Both the position numbers and the translations under genes were made by a program. A DNA stretch of 18,618 nucleotides from the NCBI GenBank assembly GCA_011048855.1, contig DSCZ01000111.1, positions 1 through 18,618 on the forward strand. Reading direction: 5' to 3'. The notes beneath the pieces were generated by a model. It ran no database searches. It was not told where the DNA came from and was given only the letters and a program-made list of their open reading frames with translations. The stretch comes from Desulfobacteraceae bacterium (GTDB lineage: Bacteria; Desulfobacterota; DSM-4660; Desulfatiglandales; Desulfatiglandaceae). Positions 7,411-14,610 of the stretch are shown here, in pieces; positions within the stretch are counted from its first letter, which is position 1; the number at the start of each line of letters is the position of its first letter.

Positions 7411-8253
7411 CTACCCATGATTTTCCGTGTTAAAGAAAATTCTGTCGCCGGTGCAGAGCTTTTTTATGCCGAAGCTCGTATAAAATTTCGCCAAAGAAGG
7501 TAAATCGGTGCAGTGCATGGGATATAAATTCTCGACCCTGTTTCGCTGAAAAAAATCGATCGTTCTATCCAGTTGAGCCTGATCTCCCAGCAAATGAAAT
7601 CCGCCCAAAACGGCATGGACCTTTCCCTCGTGCGTCACATGCCTGGCATATTCAATAATATTACAGATACCCGAATGGGAACACCCCGCAACGATGACCA
7701 AGCCCTTGGCTGTTTTTACGGCAAGAGCCGTATCGTCCAGAATAAAGTCCTGAACTTTTTCTCCATTATCGAAGTAAAAAAACGAAGTCATTTTAGCTTC
7801 GAAGTCATTCAACCTCGGGATCTCACCAAGAAAATAGATGGCATCGGAAATTCGATAAGGCCCTTTTGACAGAATAAGCTCGAATTTTTCGGCAAGAGCT
7901 TCCTTGCTGCAAAATATACCATTATATTCACCTGTTGCCTTTCGCCTGTCAACGAACGCGCCTGGATGCACCAGAAGAGGAATACGGGGGAAATCTCCCG
8001 CCTCGAGTGTTTCCAGGCCGTTTGCGTGGTCCCAGTGACCGTGACTCAGTACGATCATATCAGTGGTTTTCAAATCAATTCCAAGCAGACTGGCATTATC
8101 GGCAAAAACACCCGTGGGACCCGTATCAAAAAGAATTCGTTTTCCTGCTTCAATGAATGCAGAGAAGCCATGTTGAGCGGAGAATATTTTATCCTTATAT
8201 CCCATTTTAGCCTGATCTTCACACAAAATAGATATAATATTATGCTGTTTCAT
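7411..8253 (-). CDS. Metallo-beta-lactamase-fold hydrolase (MJ0888-like)
   Basis: A 280-residue cytoplasmic protein with no signal peptide. It has the metal-binding motif SHGHWDHANGL (His71, His73, Asp75, His76), then GCSHSGICNIIEYA and GGFHLLG, which supply further ligands. This arrangement (HxHxDH, GCSHSG, GGFHL) is that of the family often named 7,8-dihydropterin-6-methyl-4-(beta-D-ribofuranosyl)-aminobenzene-phosphate synthase in archaea. In bacteria the name is mostly a transferred label. Its start lies 24 bases after the stop of the amino-acid ABC ATPase in the same direction, so it is probably co-transcribed with that transporter. A role in processing the imported substrate is possible but not shown. 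Confidence 0.85.
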   Translation of the reverse strand: MKQHNIISILCEDQAKMGYKDKIFSAQHGFSAFIEAGKRILFDTGPTGVFADNASLLGIDLKTTDMIVLSHGHWDHANGLETLEAGDFPRIPLLVHPGAFVDRRKATGEYNGIFCSKEALAEKFELILSKGPYRISDAIYFLGEIPRLNDFEAKMTSFFYFDNGEKVQDFILDDTALAVKTAKGLVIVAGCSHSGICNIIEYARHVTHEGKVHAVLGGFHLLGDQAQLDRTIDFFQRNRVENLYPMHCTDLPSLAKFYTSFGIKKLCTGDRIFFNTENHG

Positions 8254-8277
8254 TTGAAATGATCCCTCTCCCTGCCT

Positions 8278-9015
8278 TCATGCATGGTAGTTTAAAATGC
8301 GGCGCAGAAACTGCCGGGTTCTCGGGCTTTTCGGGTTGTTGAAGAACTCACTTGTGCCTGCATTTTCAATGATGCGTCCCTCGTCCATGAACATGATTCT
8401 GTCTGCGACTTCCCGTGCAAACCCCATCTCATGAGTCACCACAATCATCGTCATACCTCCTCTTGCAAGGCCGACCATGACATCGAGCACCTCACTGATC
8501 ATCTCCGGGTCCAGAGCAGAGGTGGGTTCGTCGAACAACATGGTCCCGGGCTCCATCGCAAGAGCCCTGGCGATGGCGACCCGCTGTTTCTGGCCTCCGG
8601 AAAGTTCTTCCGGATACTTGAATGCCTGCTCGTGGATCCCCACTCTTTCAAGCAGTGCCATAGCCTTTTCCTCGGCCTCGCGCCTGGTCTTCTTGTAGAC
8701 CTGCATCGGTGCCAGAGTGATATTATGCATGGCGGTCATGTGGGGATAGAGTTCGAAATGCTGGAACACCATGCCTATCCGTGCGCGAAGCTTATGAATA
8801 TCCGTCCTGGTATCCTGGACGGATATCCCGTCGATAAAAATCTCGCCTTTTTGAAAATGTTCCAGGCCGTTGATGCACCTGAGCAGTGAACTCTTTCCCG
8901 AGCCGCTCGGTCCGCAGATGACCACGGTCCTGCCTGTTCCAATCACTTCAGTAATATCATCGAGAACTCGACGGTCGTTGTCGTACCACAGACTCACGCC
9001 TTTAATATCGATCAA
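8278..9015 (-). CDS. Polar amino-acid ABC transporter ATPase (GlnQ/GltL type)
   Basis: A 245-residue ATPase. Walker A is GPSGSGKSS (35-43), the Q-loop is [13 protein letters not shown], the signature LSGGQKQR, Walker [14 protein letters not shown], and the switch His is in [12 protein letters not shown]. The [11 protein letters not shown] stretch and the length are typical of GlnQ-family importers of glutamate, glutamine, aspartate or similar. The start is a TTG, set by AGGAG 8 bases upstream, which lies inside the end of the permease gene (4-base gap). It drives the two permeases encoded before it. Confidence 0.92.
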   Translation of the reverse strand: MIDIKGVSLWYDNDRRVLDDITEVIGTGRTVVICGPSGSGKSSLLRCINGLEHFQKGEIFIDGISVQDTRTDIHKLRARIGMVFQHFELYPHMTAMHNITLAPMQVYKKTRREAEEKAMALLERVGIHEQAFKYPEELSGGQKQRVAIARALAMEPGTMLFDEPTSALDPEMISEVLDVMVGLARGGMTMIVVTHEMGFAREVADRIMFMDEGRIIENAGTSEFFNNPKSPRTRQFLRRILNYHA

Positions 9016-9019
9016 TCTG

Positions 9020-9670
9020 TCAACTCCTTTTCGTACGTTTTTCGAGACGGCTGCCGGCCATGGAGCCCACCGAGCAGATTATAAAGTAGACCAACCCCGC
9101 AAAAAGGTACAATTCCACGGACCGGGCCTCCCGTGCGTCCACCAGGTTGACCCGGCGCAGAAATTCTCTCAGCCCGATCACGTAGGCAAGGGACGTATCC
9201 TGAAAAATGATCACGGCCTGTGTGACAAGTGCCGGCACCATGTTACGCACCGCCTGTGGCAGAATTACGTGGCGTGCGGATTGAAATTGTGTCAGTCCGG
9301 TGGAATAGGCCGCCATAATCTGGCCTCTGGACAGAGACTGTACCCCTGCACGAATTATTTCAGCAAAATATGCGGCCTCGAATAGAACAAAGGAAATAAT
9401 GGCTGCATTGAATGCTTTAAGGGAACTTCCGGTGACCACCGGGGAGAGGAAATAAAGCCAGAAAATTACCAGGATGAGCGGCAGACCGCGAAAGAAATGA
9501 ACATAGACAGTCGCAGGATAATAGAGCCAGCTCCTGGAGGAAAGACGGCACAGCGCCAGAACGACACCGACCAGAAAACCTCCGGCGATGGTAATCAGGG
9601 CCAGCTCGAAAGTCAGAAGGAGCCCTCCGGCCATGAAAGGAAAATTTCTTGCGATTACACCCAGGTCCAT
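9020..9670 (-). CDS. Polar amino-acid ABC permease (GltK/HisM family)
   Basis: A 216-residue inner-membrane permease with about five helices. The family EAA loop appears as [24 protein letters not shown], where the protein docks on the ATPase. It begins [31 protein letters not shown], the usual N-terminus of His/Glu/Gln permeases. The start ATG follows the stop of the previous permease by 3 bases, with an AGGAGG site inside that gene's end. It pairs with the upstream permease to form the heterodimeric channel. Confidence 0.92.
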   Translation of the reverse strand: MDLGVIARNFPFMAGGLLLTFELALITIAGGFLVGVVLALCRLSSRSWLYYPATVYVHFFRGLPLILVIFWLYFLSPVVTGSSLKAFNAAIISFVLFEAAYFAEIIRAGVQSLSRGQIMAAYSTGLTQFQSARHVILPQAVRNMVPALVTQAVIIFQDTSLAYVIGLREFLRRVNLVDAREARSVELYLFAGLVYFIICSVGSMAGSRLEKRTKRS

Positions 9671-9673
9671 GAC

Positions 9674-10402
9674 TCAATGCCTCCTGTCGATCATACCCGG
9701 AATGTGAATTCTCTTTTCCAAAACCGACATCAGAAAAACCACGCACAACGCAATCGACAAATAAACCATGCTGGCGGCCGTGGTCGTTTCGAGGCCGTGC
9801 CAGGTGAAGGAATCGATGTAATAGGCCGTATGAGTGACTTCCATGACGCCGATGGTCATTGTGAGCGCCGAATTCTTGAAGCAGGTGAGAAACTCGGTTG
9901 TGAACGGCGGAATGATAATCCGGAAGGCATAGGGAACGATCACGTGACGATAGGTCTGGAAAGTGGTGAGGCCCGTGGAATAGGCTGCCCGGTATTGATC
10001 CCGGGGTATCGCCAGCAATCCCGAGCGAAACTGTTCCGCCACCCGGGAAGCCGTATAGGTCCCCAGGGCGGCCACGCCGGCCCAGTAAGAATAATTGGGA
10101 ACATTGTCATACAGCCATTCCTGGGTCGATGCGGGCAGCAGCAGCGGAGCTGCGAAATACCAGAAAAAAAGTTGCACCAGAAAAGGGATGTTACGAAATA
10201 TATGCACATAAGCGCTTCCGAAGAAACGCACCGGCGGAGACTGCAATACTCTTAGGATCCCTACCGTAAGGCCCAACACCACGGCGAGTATCCAGGCGAG
10301 CAAAGACAGGTGAAGAGTTGTTAAAATTCCTTTTATCAACAACTCACCATAAGGATGACGCCAGAGAACACTCCAGTCGAAATTGTAATTGATAAAACCC
10401 AT
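9674..10402 (-). CDS. Polar amino-acid ABC permease (GltJ/HisQ family)
   Basis: A 242-residue inner-membrane permease. It starts MGFINYNFDWSVLWRHPYGELLIKGILTTLHLSLLAW, as in GltJ-type proteins. The EAA loop is GLTTFQTYRHVIVPYAFRIIIPPF. Helices near LAVVLGLTVGIL, FLVQLFFWYF and SMVYLSIALCVVFLMSVL can be seen. It is the first of the two permeases and is separated from the binding-protein gene by 112 bases that contain a very stable hairpin. The ribosome binding site is weak. It probably imports glutamate/aspartate or related amino acids, but specificity cannot be read from the permease. Confidence 0.92.
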   Translation of the reverse strand: MGFINYNFDWSVLWRHPYGELLIKGILTTLHLSLLAWILAVVLGLTVGILRVLQSPPVRFFGSAYVHIFRNIPFLVQLFFWYFAAPLLLPASTQEWLYDNVPNYSYWAGVAALGTYTASRVAEQFRSGLLAIPRDQYRAAYSTGLTTFQTYRHVIVPYAFRIIIPPFTTEFLTCFKNSALTMTIGVMEVTHTAYYIDSFTWHGLETTTAASMVYLSIALCVVFLMSVLEKRIHIPGMIDRRH

Positions 10403-10462
10403 AATTTACACCGAATGAATCGTTCCAACTCATTACCATCCATAAATGGTCCTTTTGCCCAA

Positions 10463-10501
10463 TCCCCCATACCCCAACCCTTGCGGGCGGGGGATGGGGG
10501 A
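10463..10501. repeat. GC-rich palindrome between binding-protein and permease genes
   Basis: TCCCCCAT (10463-10470) pairs perfectly with ATGGGGGA (10494-10501), and inside it CCCC and CCC pair with GGGG and GGG around a TTGC loop. It is next to a small palindrome GGCAGTGCC. No T-run is present on the coding (minus) side. The position resembles REP-like palindromes that protect binding-protein mRNA or reduce expression of downstream permeases. The sequence may be a repeat element present elsewhere in the genome, which I cannot test. Confidence 0.5.
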
Positions 10502-10514
10502 GGCAGTGCCTGCC

Positions 10515-11405
10515 TCAGTCCGGATAGCTCAAGGCCTTCAGCAATGTCTTGTACTCTTCGCTCATGGGTAATGGCACTTCGCCGTTCGGTCCGAACCACT
10601 TGTTGTATATTTCTTCAAACTTTCCACTCTTGATCATTCTTATCAGCGTTGCGTTCACAAAATCCCGCCATTTTCCCTGATTCTCCGGAAGAATGATTCC
10701 ATAGGGTTCATAGGTCAAATATCCGCCTACGATTTCCCAATCGTCCGGATTCTGGGCTTTCGCCTTCATGCCGGCAAGAATGCTGGCGTCGGTGAAATAT
10801 GCGTGGATTTTTCCCTGCTGCAGGGCCAGGAATCCCTTGTTGTGTTCTTCGAAGAGAATCTTTTCGCAGGCAGGTTGGATCAGGCCGGATTCCATCGCTT
10901 TGTCGATGCCTTTTATGTTGGCGGTGGATCCGCTGCCCATGCCGACACGTTTTCCCGCCAGGTCTGGGAAATCCCTGATGGAACAACCTTTGGGAACCAA
11001 CAGCCTGGTGCCGGTCAGAAAATACGGCAGGCTGAAATCCACCACATCTTCTCTTGCCAGGGTGATTGTAGTCGACCCGATGCCGATATCGACCGTTCCA
11101 TTAACCACCAGGGGGATACGGGTTTTTGGATTGATAGGCTCCTTCACCAGTTTGATTTCTTTTCCGAATTTCGAGCTCAAAGCATTGACGATTTCATAGC
11201 CGAGGTCCAGGCCGAAACCCACCCATTCCCCTTTCTCATTCATAAATCCAAAGGGGACGGAACCTTCACGAAACCCCATCGTAATCTTTCCGGACTTTCC
11301 GATCCTGTCGAGCAGGTCTTCGGCATGGCATGTCATAGCCATGCTCAAGGAAACAAATACAAAAATAAAACAAATTACCAGTGAAAGCCTTCTCTTACAT
11401 TCCAT
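10515..11405 (-). CDS. Amino-acid ABC transporter periplasmic binding protein (SBP_bac_3)
   Basis: A 296-residue protein with a signal peptide (MECKRRLSLVICFIFVFVSLSMAMTCHA, residues 1-28). The mature part is a family 3 binding protein (PF00497): KITMGFREGSVPFGFMNEKGEWVGFGLDLG, then VDIGIGSTTITLAREDVVDFSLPYF, RVGMGSGSTANIKG and YGIILPENQGKWRDFVNATL. Residues around the R-x-x-S/T and G-S-T motifs resemble the alpha-carboxylate and alpha-amino contacts of GltI-type glutamate/aspartate binders. The start is set by AGGAGG 7 bases upstream. It is the first gene of the transporter operon, which gives it the highest expected expression. Confidence 0.92.
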   Translation of the reverse strand: MECKRRLSLVICFIFVFVSLSMAMTCHAEDLLDRIGKSGKITMGFREGSVPFGFMNEKGEWVGFGLDLGYEIVNALSSKFGKEIKLVKEPINPKTRIPLVVNGTVDIGIGSTTITLAREDVVDFSLPYFLTGTRLLVPKGCSIRDFPDLAGKRVGMGSGSTANIKGIDKAMESGLIQPACEKILFEEHNKGFLALQQGKIHAYFTDASILAGMKAKAQNPDDWEIVGGYLTYEPYGIILPENQGKWRDFVNATLIRMIKSGKFEEIYNKWFGPNGEVPLPMSEEYKTLLKALSYPD

Positions 11406-11542
11406 CGTTTTCCTCCTATTCCTTCTTCAGGGTTAATAAAAGAACCGTATTTTTTGAGTTTTTAACGCTCACCTGCCAGCAAAGCCGCTCCGAGTGCACC
11501 GATCATCTACGGAGCTTACAAGTTTGACGTAACATGGTTTGG

Positions 11543-13489
11543 TCACGGATTTCGTTCCATGAATACCCGGATATCTCCCTCGCGGCGTGTGAAACCAATG
11601 GTGTCCAGGTATTCCAGGATCGGAATGGCTACCGTTCGACCGTATCCCAGGCTTTGCTTGCAATCCCCTATCGTGAAAGCACCCCGGGAACGAATCACCG
11701 CACCGACCCTGGACTTGATCTCTTCGACGGCACCCGGAGACAGGAACCTTTTGTCATTCAGAATCATTATTTTATTTTTTTGATTCAGATAGTTAACCAT
11801 CCTCCTTATGTCATTTTTCAAAAATTTCCTCTCGGTCAATTTCCATACCCTGTCCACGCTCAACGGAGCGAGCCCTGCGTTAGCCGAGGAGGTCAGAATC
11901 GCCATTACAATCTCTCTCTGGGTATCGGAAAGTGAACCATGGGCGTCCGGAGCGATATATCCACCATTCTGTTTTAGAAGCATTCTTCTGGCAGCCAGAT
12001 CATCCAGTATTTTTTCGATCAATTCCCACTCCAGGGGATGGGGAAGACGCGAGTTGATTTCCACGGCGTTGAAATGACTCTTCAGAGGAAAGTCCCTCGA
12101 CAGGGAGCGGGCCGCATGGAGGGCCTCCTGCATAAAGCCGTCAAAAGATTCCCGAGCTATAAATCTCTCGACACGCAGGCGTACGACCTTGCCTTTACGC
12201 ATCATGGCTTTGATTTTCCGCTCGATTTCATCGGCTGCGAAACCTGTTCTGTCTGCCATCTCTCTGGCGGACAGAAGTCGCCTTTGCTGAACGGGGAGAA
12301 GATTTTCCAGAGCCCCCTGGAGGTTTTCCCGATTGAGTTCCTCCAGATACGGAAGCAGACGAGGGGCTTTTGAGGCGCGGAACTTCTCGCCTGTCACCTC
12401 CAGAATTCTACCTCCCCCCGAAATGCGATGCTCCCCCAACGGGCAGACGACGAGTTTTTCCCCCGGTGCGGCAGGAAATGGAGTTTTCATCCGCAGCTGA
12501 ACCAATCCGCTTTCACCCGCCTTTAAGGACTCCTTTTCCATCATGAAAATGCGGGCATTTGCGACAGCTGTTCCCGCATGAATTCGAAGCATCTGTCTGG
12601 AAGTCACAGGCCGCCGGGCATTGGTAAGTAGGGTTAGGGCCGCATTGATGAACCTGAAGGGGGATGGGCTCTGAATATCGGCCAGGACCATACCTCTCGA
12701 CGCCTCGCCCACGGAAACCCGGTGCAGATTGATTCCGACACGCTGACCTGCCACCGCACGGGTGGTTCTGCGGTTGTGGACTTCCAGTGACCGCACACGC
12801 GCCTGGACCCCTGCAGGGAAAATTTTTACGGTGTCTTCCAAAGAAATGGAGCCGGCGCTGATCGTGCCTGTGACAACGGTCCCGAATCCCGGATTGCTTC
12901 GTACCTGGTCGATCCACAGCCGGAACGGTTTCCCGACTTCCTTCGGTGTAACCTGACCCGCGGAACACTTCACTGCGCTACGGACTCCTTCCAGCCCCCT
13001 GCGGTCAAGGGCTGAGAAGCGCACAATCGGGGCGCCTTCGAGGAAGCTGCCTTCAATCTCGTCGATGATTTCCATCTCTGCCAGATCCAAAGTCTCTTCA
13101 TCCACGAGATCAACCTTCGTAAGGACCACGAACCCGCTGCGTACGCCAAGCAACCCCAGCATGTCCAGGTGCTCCCTTGTTTGCGGCATGCAACCTTCAT
13201 CGGCCGCCACAACAAGTATTGCAGCATCGACGGCAGACAGCCCCCGGATGGTGTTTTTTATGTAATCGGTGTGGCCCGGGACATCCACCAGGGCAATTCC
13301 AATGCCGTCCTCCATTTCAAAAGGGGCTATGCTCGATTCAATGGAAAGCCCCCGGCGTTTTTCCTCCTCGAGCCGATCCGTATCAATCCCTGTCAGGGAT
13401 TTCACCAGGGATGTTTTTCCGTGATCCACATGCCCGGCGACTCCCATTGTGATGTAGTGCTTTGCCTTTCCCATGATTTGATCGTTCAA
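11543..13489 (-). CDS. selB: SelB-family translation elongation factor, divergent
   Basis: A 648-residue GTPase that would carry a charged tRNA to UGA codons with the help of an mRNA hairpin. The GTP-binding motifs are GHVDHGKTS (19-27), DVPGH (69-73) and TKVD (124-127). Domains 2 and 3 follow (GTVVTGTISAG at 203-213, AGQR at 247-250), then C-terminal winged helices ending GYGRTVAIPILEYLDTIGFTRR, as in SECIS-binding SelB. Several places differ from canonical SelB. Switch I reads RGLSIESSIAPF instead of RGxTI(D/E)LGFAY. Switch II reads PGHTDYIKNTIRG, like EF-Tu, instead of PGHERFxxNMLAG. The Arg of the IDR motif (E. coli Arg181) is Gln195, while the second Arg (E. coli Arg236) is kept as Arg250. 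The ORF begins at a TTG; an ATG at 13474 is a likely alternative. It lies 129 bases after the tRNA. Confidence 0.88.
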   Translation of the reverse strand: MNDQIMGKAKHYITMGVAGHVDHGKTSLVKSLTGIDTDRLEEEKRRGLSIESSIAPFEMEDGIGIALVDVPGHTDYIKNTIRGLSAVDAAILVVAADEGCMPQTREHLDMLGLLGVRSGFVVLTKVDLVDEETLDLAEMEIIDEIEGSFLEGAPIVRFSALDRRGLEGVRSAVKCSAGQVTPKEVGKPFRLWIDQVRSNPGFGTVVTGTISAGSISLEDTVKIFPAGVQARVRSLEVHNRRTTRAVAGQRVGINLHRVSVGEASRGMVLADIQSPSPFRFINAALTLLTNARRPVTSRQMLRIHAGTAVANARIFMMEKESLKAGESGLVQLRMKTPFPAAPGEKLVVCPLGEHRISGGGRILEVTGEKFRASKAPRLLPYLEELNRENLQGALENLLPVQQRRLLSAREMADRTGFAADEIERKIKAMMRKGKVVRLRVERFIARESFDGFMQEALHAARSLSRDFPLKSHFNAVEINSRLPHPLEWELIEKILDDLAARRMLLKQNGGYIAPDAHGSLSDTQREIVMAILTSSANAGLAPLSVDRVWKLTERKFLKNDIRRMVNYLNQKNKIMILNDKRFLSPGAVEEIKSRVGAVIRSRGAFTIGDCKQSLGYGRTVAIPILEYLDTIGFTRREGDIRVFMERNP

Positions 13490-13500
13490 AAGTATTTAAC

Positions 13501-13583
13501 CCTCGACACGCCATGTTGTTGATTGAAGCGTGATCTTCGAGTCACAGTAAGGCCCGGGGTCGCTATTTGAAGTCGCGTCGAGG
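13501..13583 (-). ncRNA. Closed stem-loop in the selB leader
   Basis: On the minus-strand transcript CCUCGACGCG (13583-13574) pairs with CGUGUCGAGG (13510-13501), 10 bp with one G-U wobble, enclosing about 63 bases with a smaller GUGA/UCAC hairpin. The helix ends 11 bases before the TTG of selB. E. coli selAB mRNA has a SECIS-like leader element, so autoregulation by SelB is possible here, but the bacterial SECIS apical GGU loop was not found. Confidence 0.4.
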
Positions 13584-13585
13584 TA

Positions 13586-13619
13586 TCCTTCGCTTTTCGC
13601 TGCATTTCAAGCGAAGGAT
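13586..13619 (-). terminator. 11-bp hairpin directly 3' of the tRNA
   Basis: ATCCTTCGCTT (13586-13596) and AAGCGAAGGAT (13609-13619) are perfect inverted repeats, the outer base overlapping the encoded CCA end of the tRNA. There is no T-run. It may guide 3' processing of the tRNA from a transcript that continues into selB. Confidence 0.5.
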
Positions 13620-13710
13620 GGAGGGGGCAAGGGGAATCGAACATCCTCCCGGTTTGTTTGACCGGGCCGACGGGTTTGAAGCCCGCGGGGTGCCCAGCAC
13701 CATTGCCCCC
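13619..13710 (-). tRNA. selC: UCA-anticodon tRNA of selenocysteine type (selC-like), unusual
   Basis: Read on the minus strand. An 8-bp acceptor stem GGGGGCAA/TTGCCCCC and a D arm GGTGC-TGG-GCACC are followed by anticodon arm GCGGG-CTTCAAA-CCCGT (anticodon UCA, reads UGA). Then a long variable arm CCCGGT-CAAACAA-ACCGGG, a TTCGATT T-loop and encoded CCA. The 8-bp acceptor, UCA and long variable arm are tRNA-Sec features, and selB is next downstream. Three points are odd. The discriminator is U73, as in tRNA-Cys, whereas tRNA-Sec has G73. Only four bases (CCCC) separate T-loop and acceptor, a 12-base branch instead of 13. The T stem pairs poorly (GATG against CCCC, or with bulges). It could be a tRNA-Sec, a decayed copy, or a Sec-mimicking tRNA-Cys(UCA) as reported for deltaproteobacteria. 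Confidence 0.85.
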
Positions 13711-13771
13711 AAGATGAATGACCGGCACGAAAAGTCTGATCGGAGATCTAATGAAGAAGAATCAGGAAAGG

Positions 13772-13838
13772 GAGGTTTCTTGACCTCGGCCAGACTTCGA
13801 GCCTACCGAATCCGGGTAGTCAACCGGTCTGAAACCTC
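13772..13838. ncRNA. Structured element upstream of the tRNA
   Basis: GAGGTTTC (13772-13779) pairs with GAAACCTC (13831-13838). Next to it AGAC (13792-13795) pairs with GTCT (13827-13830), and CTACC (13803-13807) with GGTAG (13815-13819) around a 7-base loop. Competing helices exist: GAGGT with ACCTC (13783-13787) and AAGTCTG (13732-13738) with CAGACTT (13791-13797). It lies between a promoter and the tRNA on the minus strand. It fits no RNA family I recognise. The rest of 13711-14056 holds the promoter and no gene. Confidence 0.4.
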
Positions 13839-13942
13839 AGGTGAAGCCGAAAAGAAACCACATGCATTCAATCCTTCAATATACGTGGCAGGTTTAGCCC
13901 ATCTCCATCTGCTGTTTCTCTGATGAGCACCAACAAGATAAG

Positions 13943-13971
13943 ACTTTATATCAACTTTTGCGATATGTCAA
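13943..13971 (-). promoter_or_regulatory. Sigma-70-like promoter for the tRNA-selB unit
   Basis: On the minus strand a perfect TTGACA (13971-13966) is followed by TATAAA after 15 bases (13950-13945) or TAAAGT after 17 bases (13948-13943). The surroundings are AT-rich. Transcription would start near 13936 and read through the structured element, the tRNA and selB. It shows that the locus can be expressed independently of the broken synthetase gene upstream. Confidence 0.55.
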
Positions 13972-14056
13972 ACAGGTTTTACCTTTAGTTCGAACCAAGA
14001 AACCCTCAGGACATGGCATCATCCAGGACTGGATGGATGAGATTTACGGGGAAGGC

Positions 14057-14610
14057 TCAATGCGGCGCCCATTTTGAAAGAAAGGCTACGGGGCAAGGAT
14101 TGATGATTCCGAGCACAGCACCGGCTTTAAAGACTTCGCCGAATAGGGCGCGGATATCTGAGGATACGAAGAAAACCGGGTCAAACTTCCGATTCGATGC
14201 ATCTTCAGATTCCATTTTTTTTACCGTATCGAACAAAAAAGCGCATGCAGCAGCAGTGTTGATATCCTGTGCCAGAAAGTCAAGAAAACGGCCACGGAAG
14301 ACCTCAGCCGAGGGCGACGGTCGTCTCACGCCTTCCGTCGGTTTAAAATCCTCTCCGCCCGCCTTCAGACCGAGCCGGTGGAGCCTTCGGTGCAACCGGA
14401 CAAGGGCGGTCTGAGCCGAGGAAAGTTTCTCGGGTGAGAAATCCAGGGGTTTTCGGTAATGGCGGTTGAGCAACAGAAGACGAAGGGCCTCGGGGCTGAA
14501 ATCCTTTAGAAGGTCTTTCACAAAAACCGAATTCCCGGCCGATTTGGACATCTTCTTGCCGCCGATGGTGACAGGGCCGTGATGAATCCATGTGCTCCAA
14601 AGCGAATTTG
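14057..14610 (-). pseudogene. cysS: Cysteinyl-tRNA synthetase fragment (middle/C-terminal part)
   Basis: About 185 codons match the part of CysRS from just before the KMSKS loop onward: WIHHGPVTIGGKKMSKSAGN, then VKDLLKDFSPEALRLLLLNRHYRKPLDF (class Ia helical region), then the long helices with FLDFLAQDINTAAACAFLFD and VLGIINPCPVAFLS. Everything N-terminal is missing (the HIGH motif and most zinc ligands), so it cannot make Cys-tRNA alone. The last 60-70 residues of a normal CysRS, the anticodon-binding domain, are also absent: the frame stops soon after AFLS. Its 5' end fuses in another frame into a truncated metallo-beta-lactamase gene at about 14590-14610. The position just upstream of a tRNA with cysteine-type U73 may mean a once intact cysS-tRNA-selB cluster. 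Confidence 0.8.

Noticed and set aside
13772..13838. A second tRNA in the element upstream of the tRNA
   Set aside because: The 8-bp closing helix and 5-bp/7-base hairpin look tRNA-like, but the loop lacks U33, there is no T-loop motif and no CCA.
13567..13923. Plus-strand 118-residue open frame
   Set aside because: It runs through the tRNA and its flanking hairpins, has low-complexity charged composition and no ribosome binding site.
13985..14059. Two successive in-frame UGA codons after the CysRS fragment, as possible recoded positions
   Set aside because: Read-through adds only about 24 residues that do not resemble the missing CysRS C-terminal domain, so they look like ordinary stops in decayed sequence.
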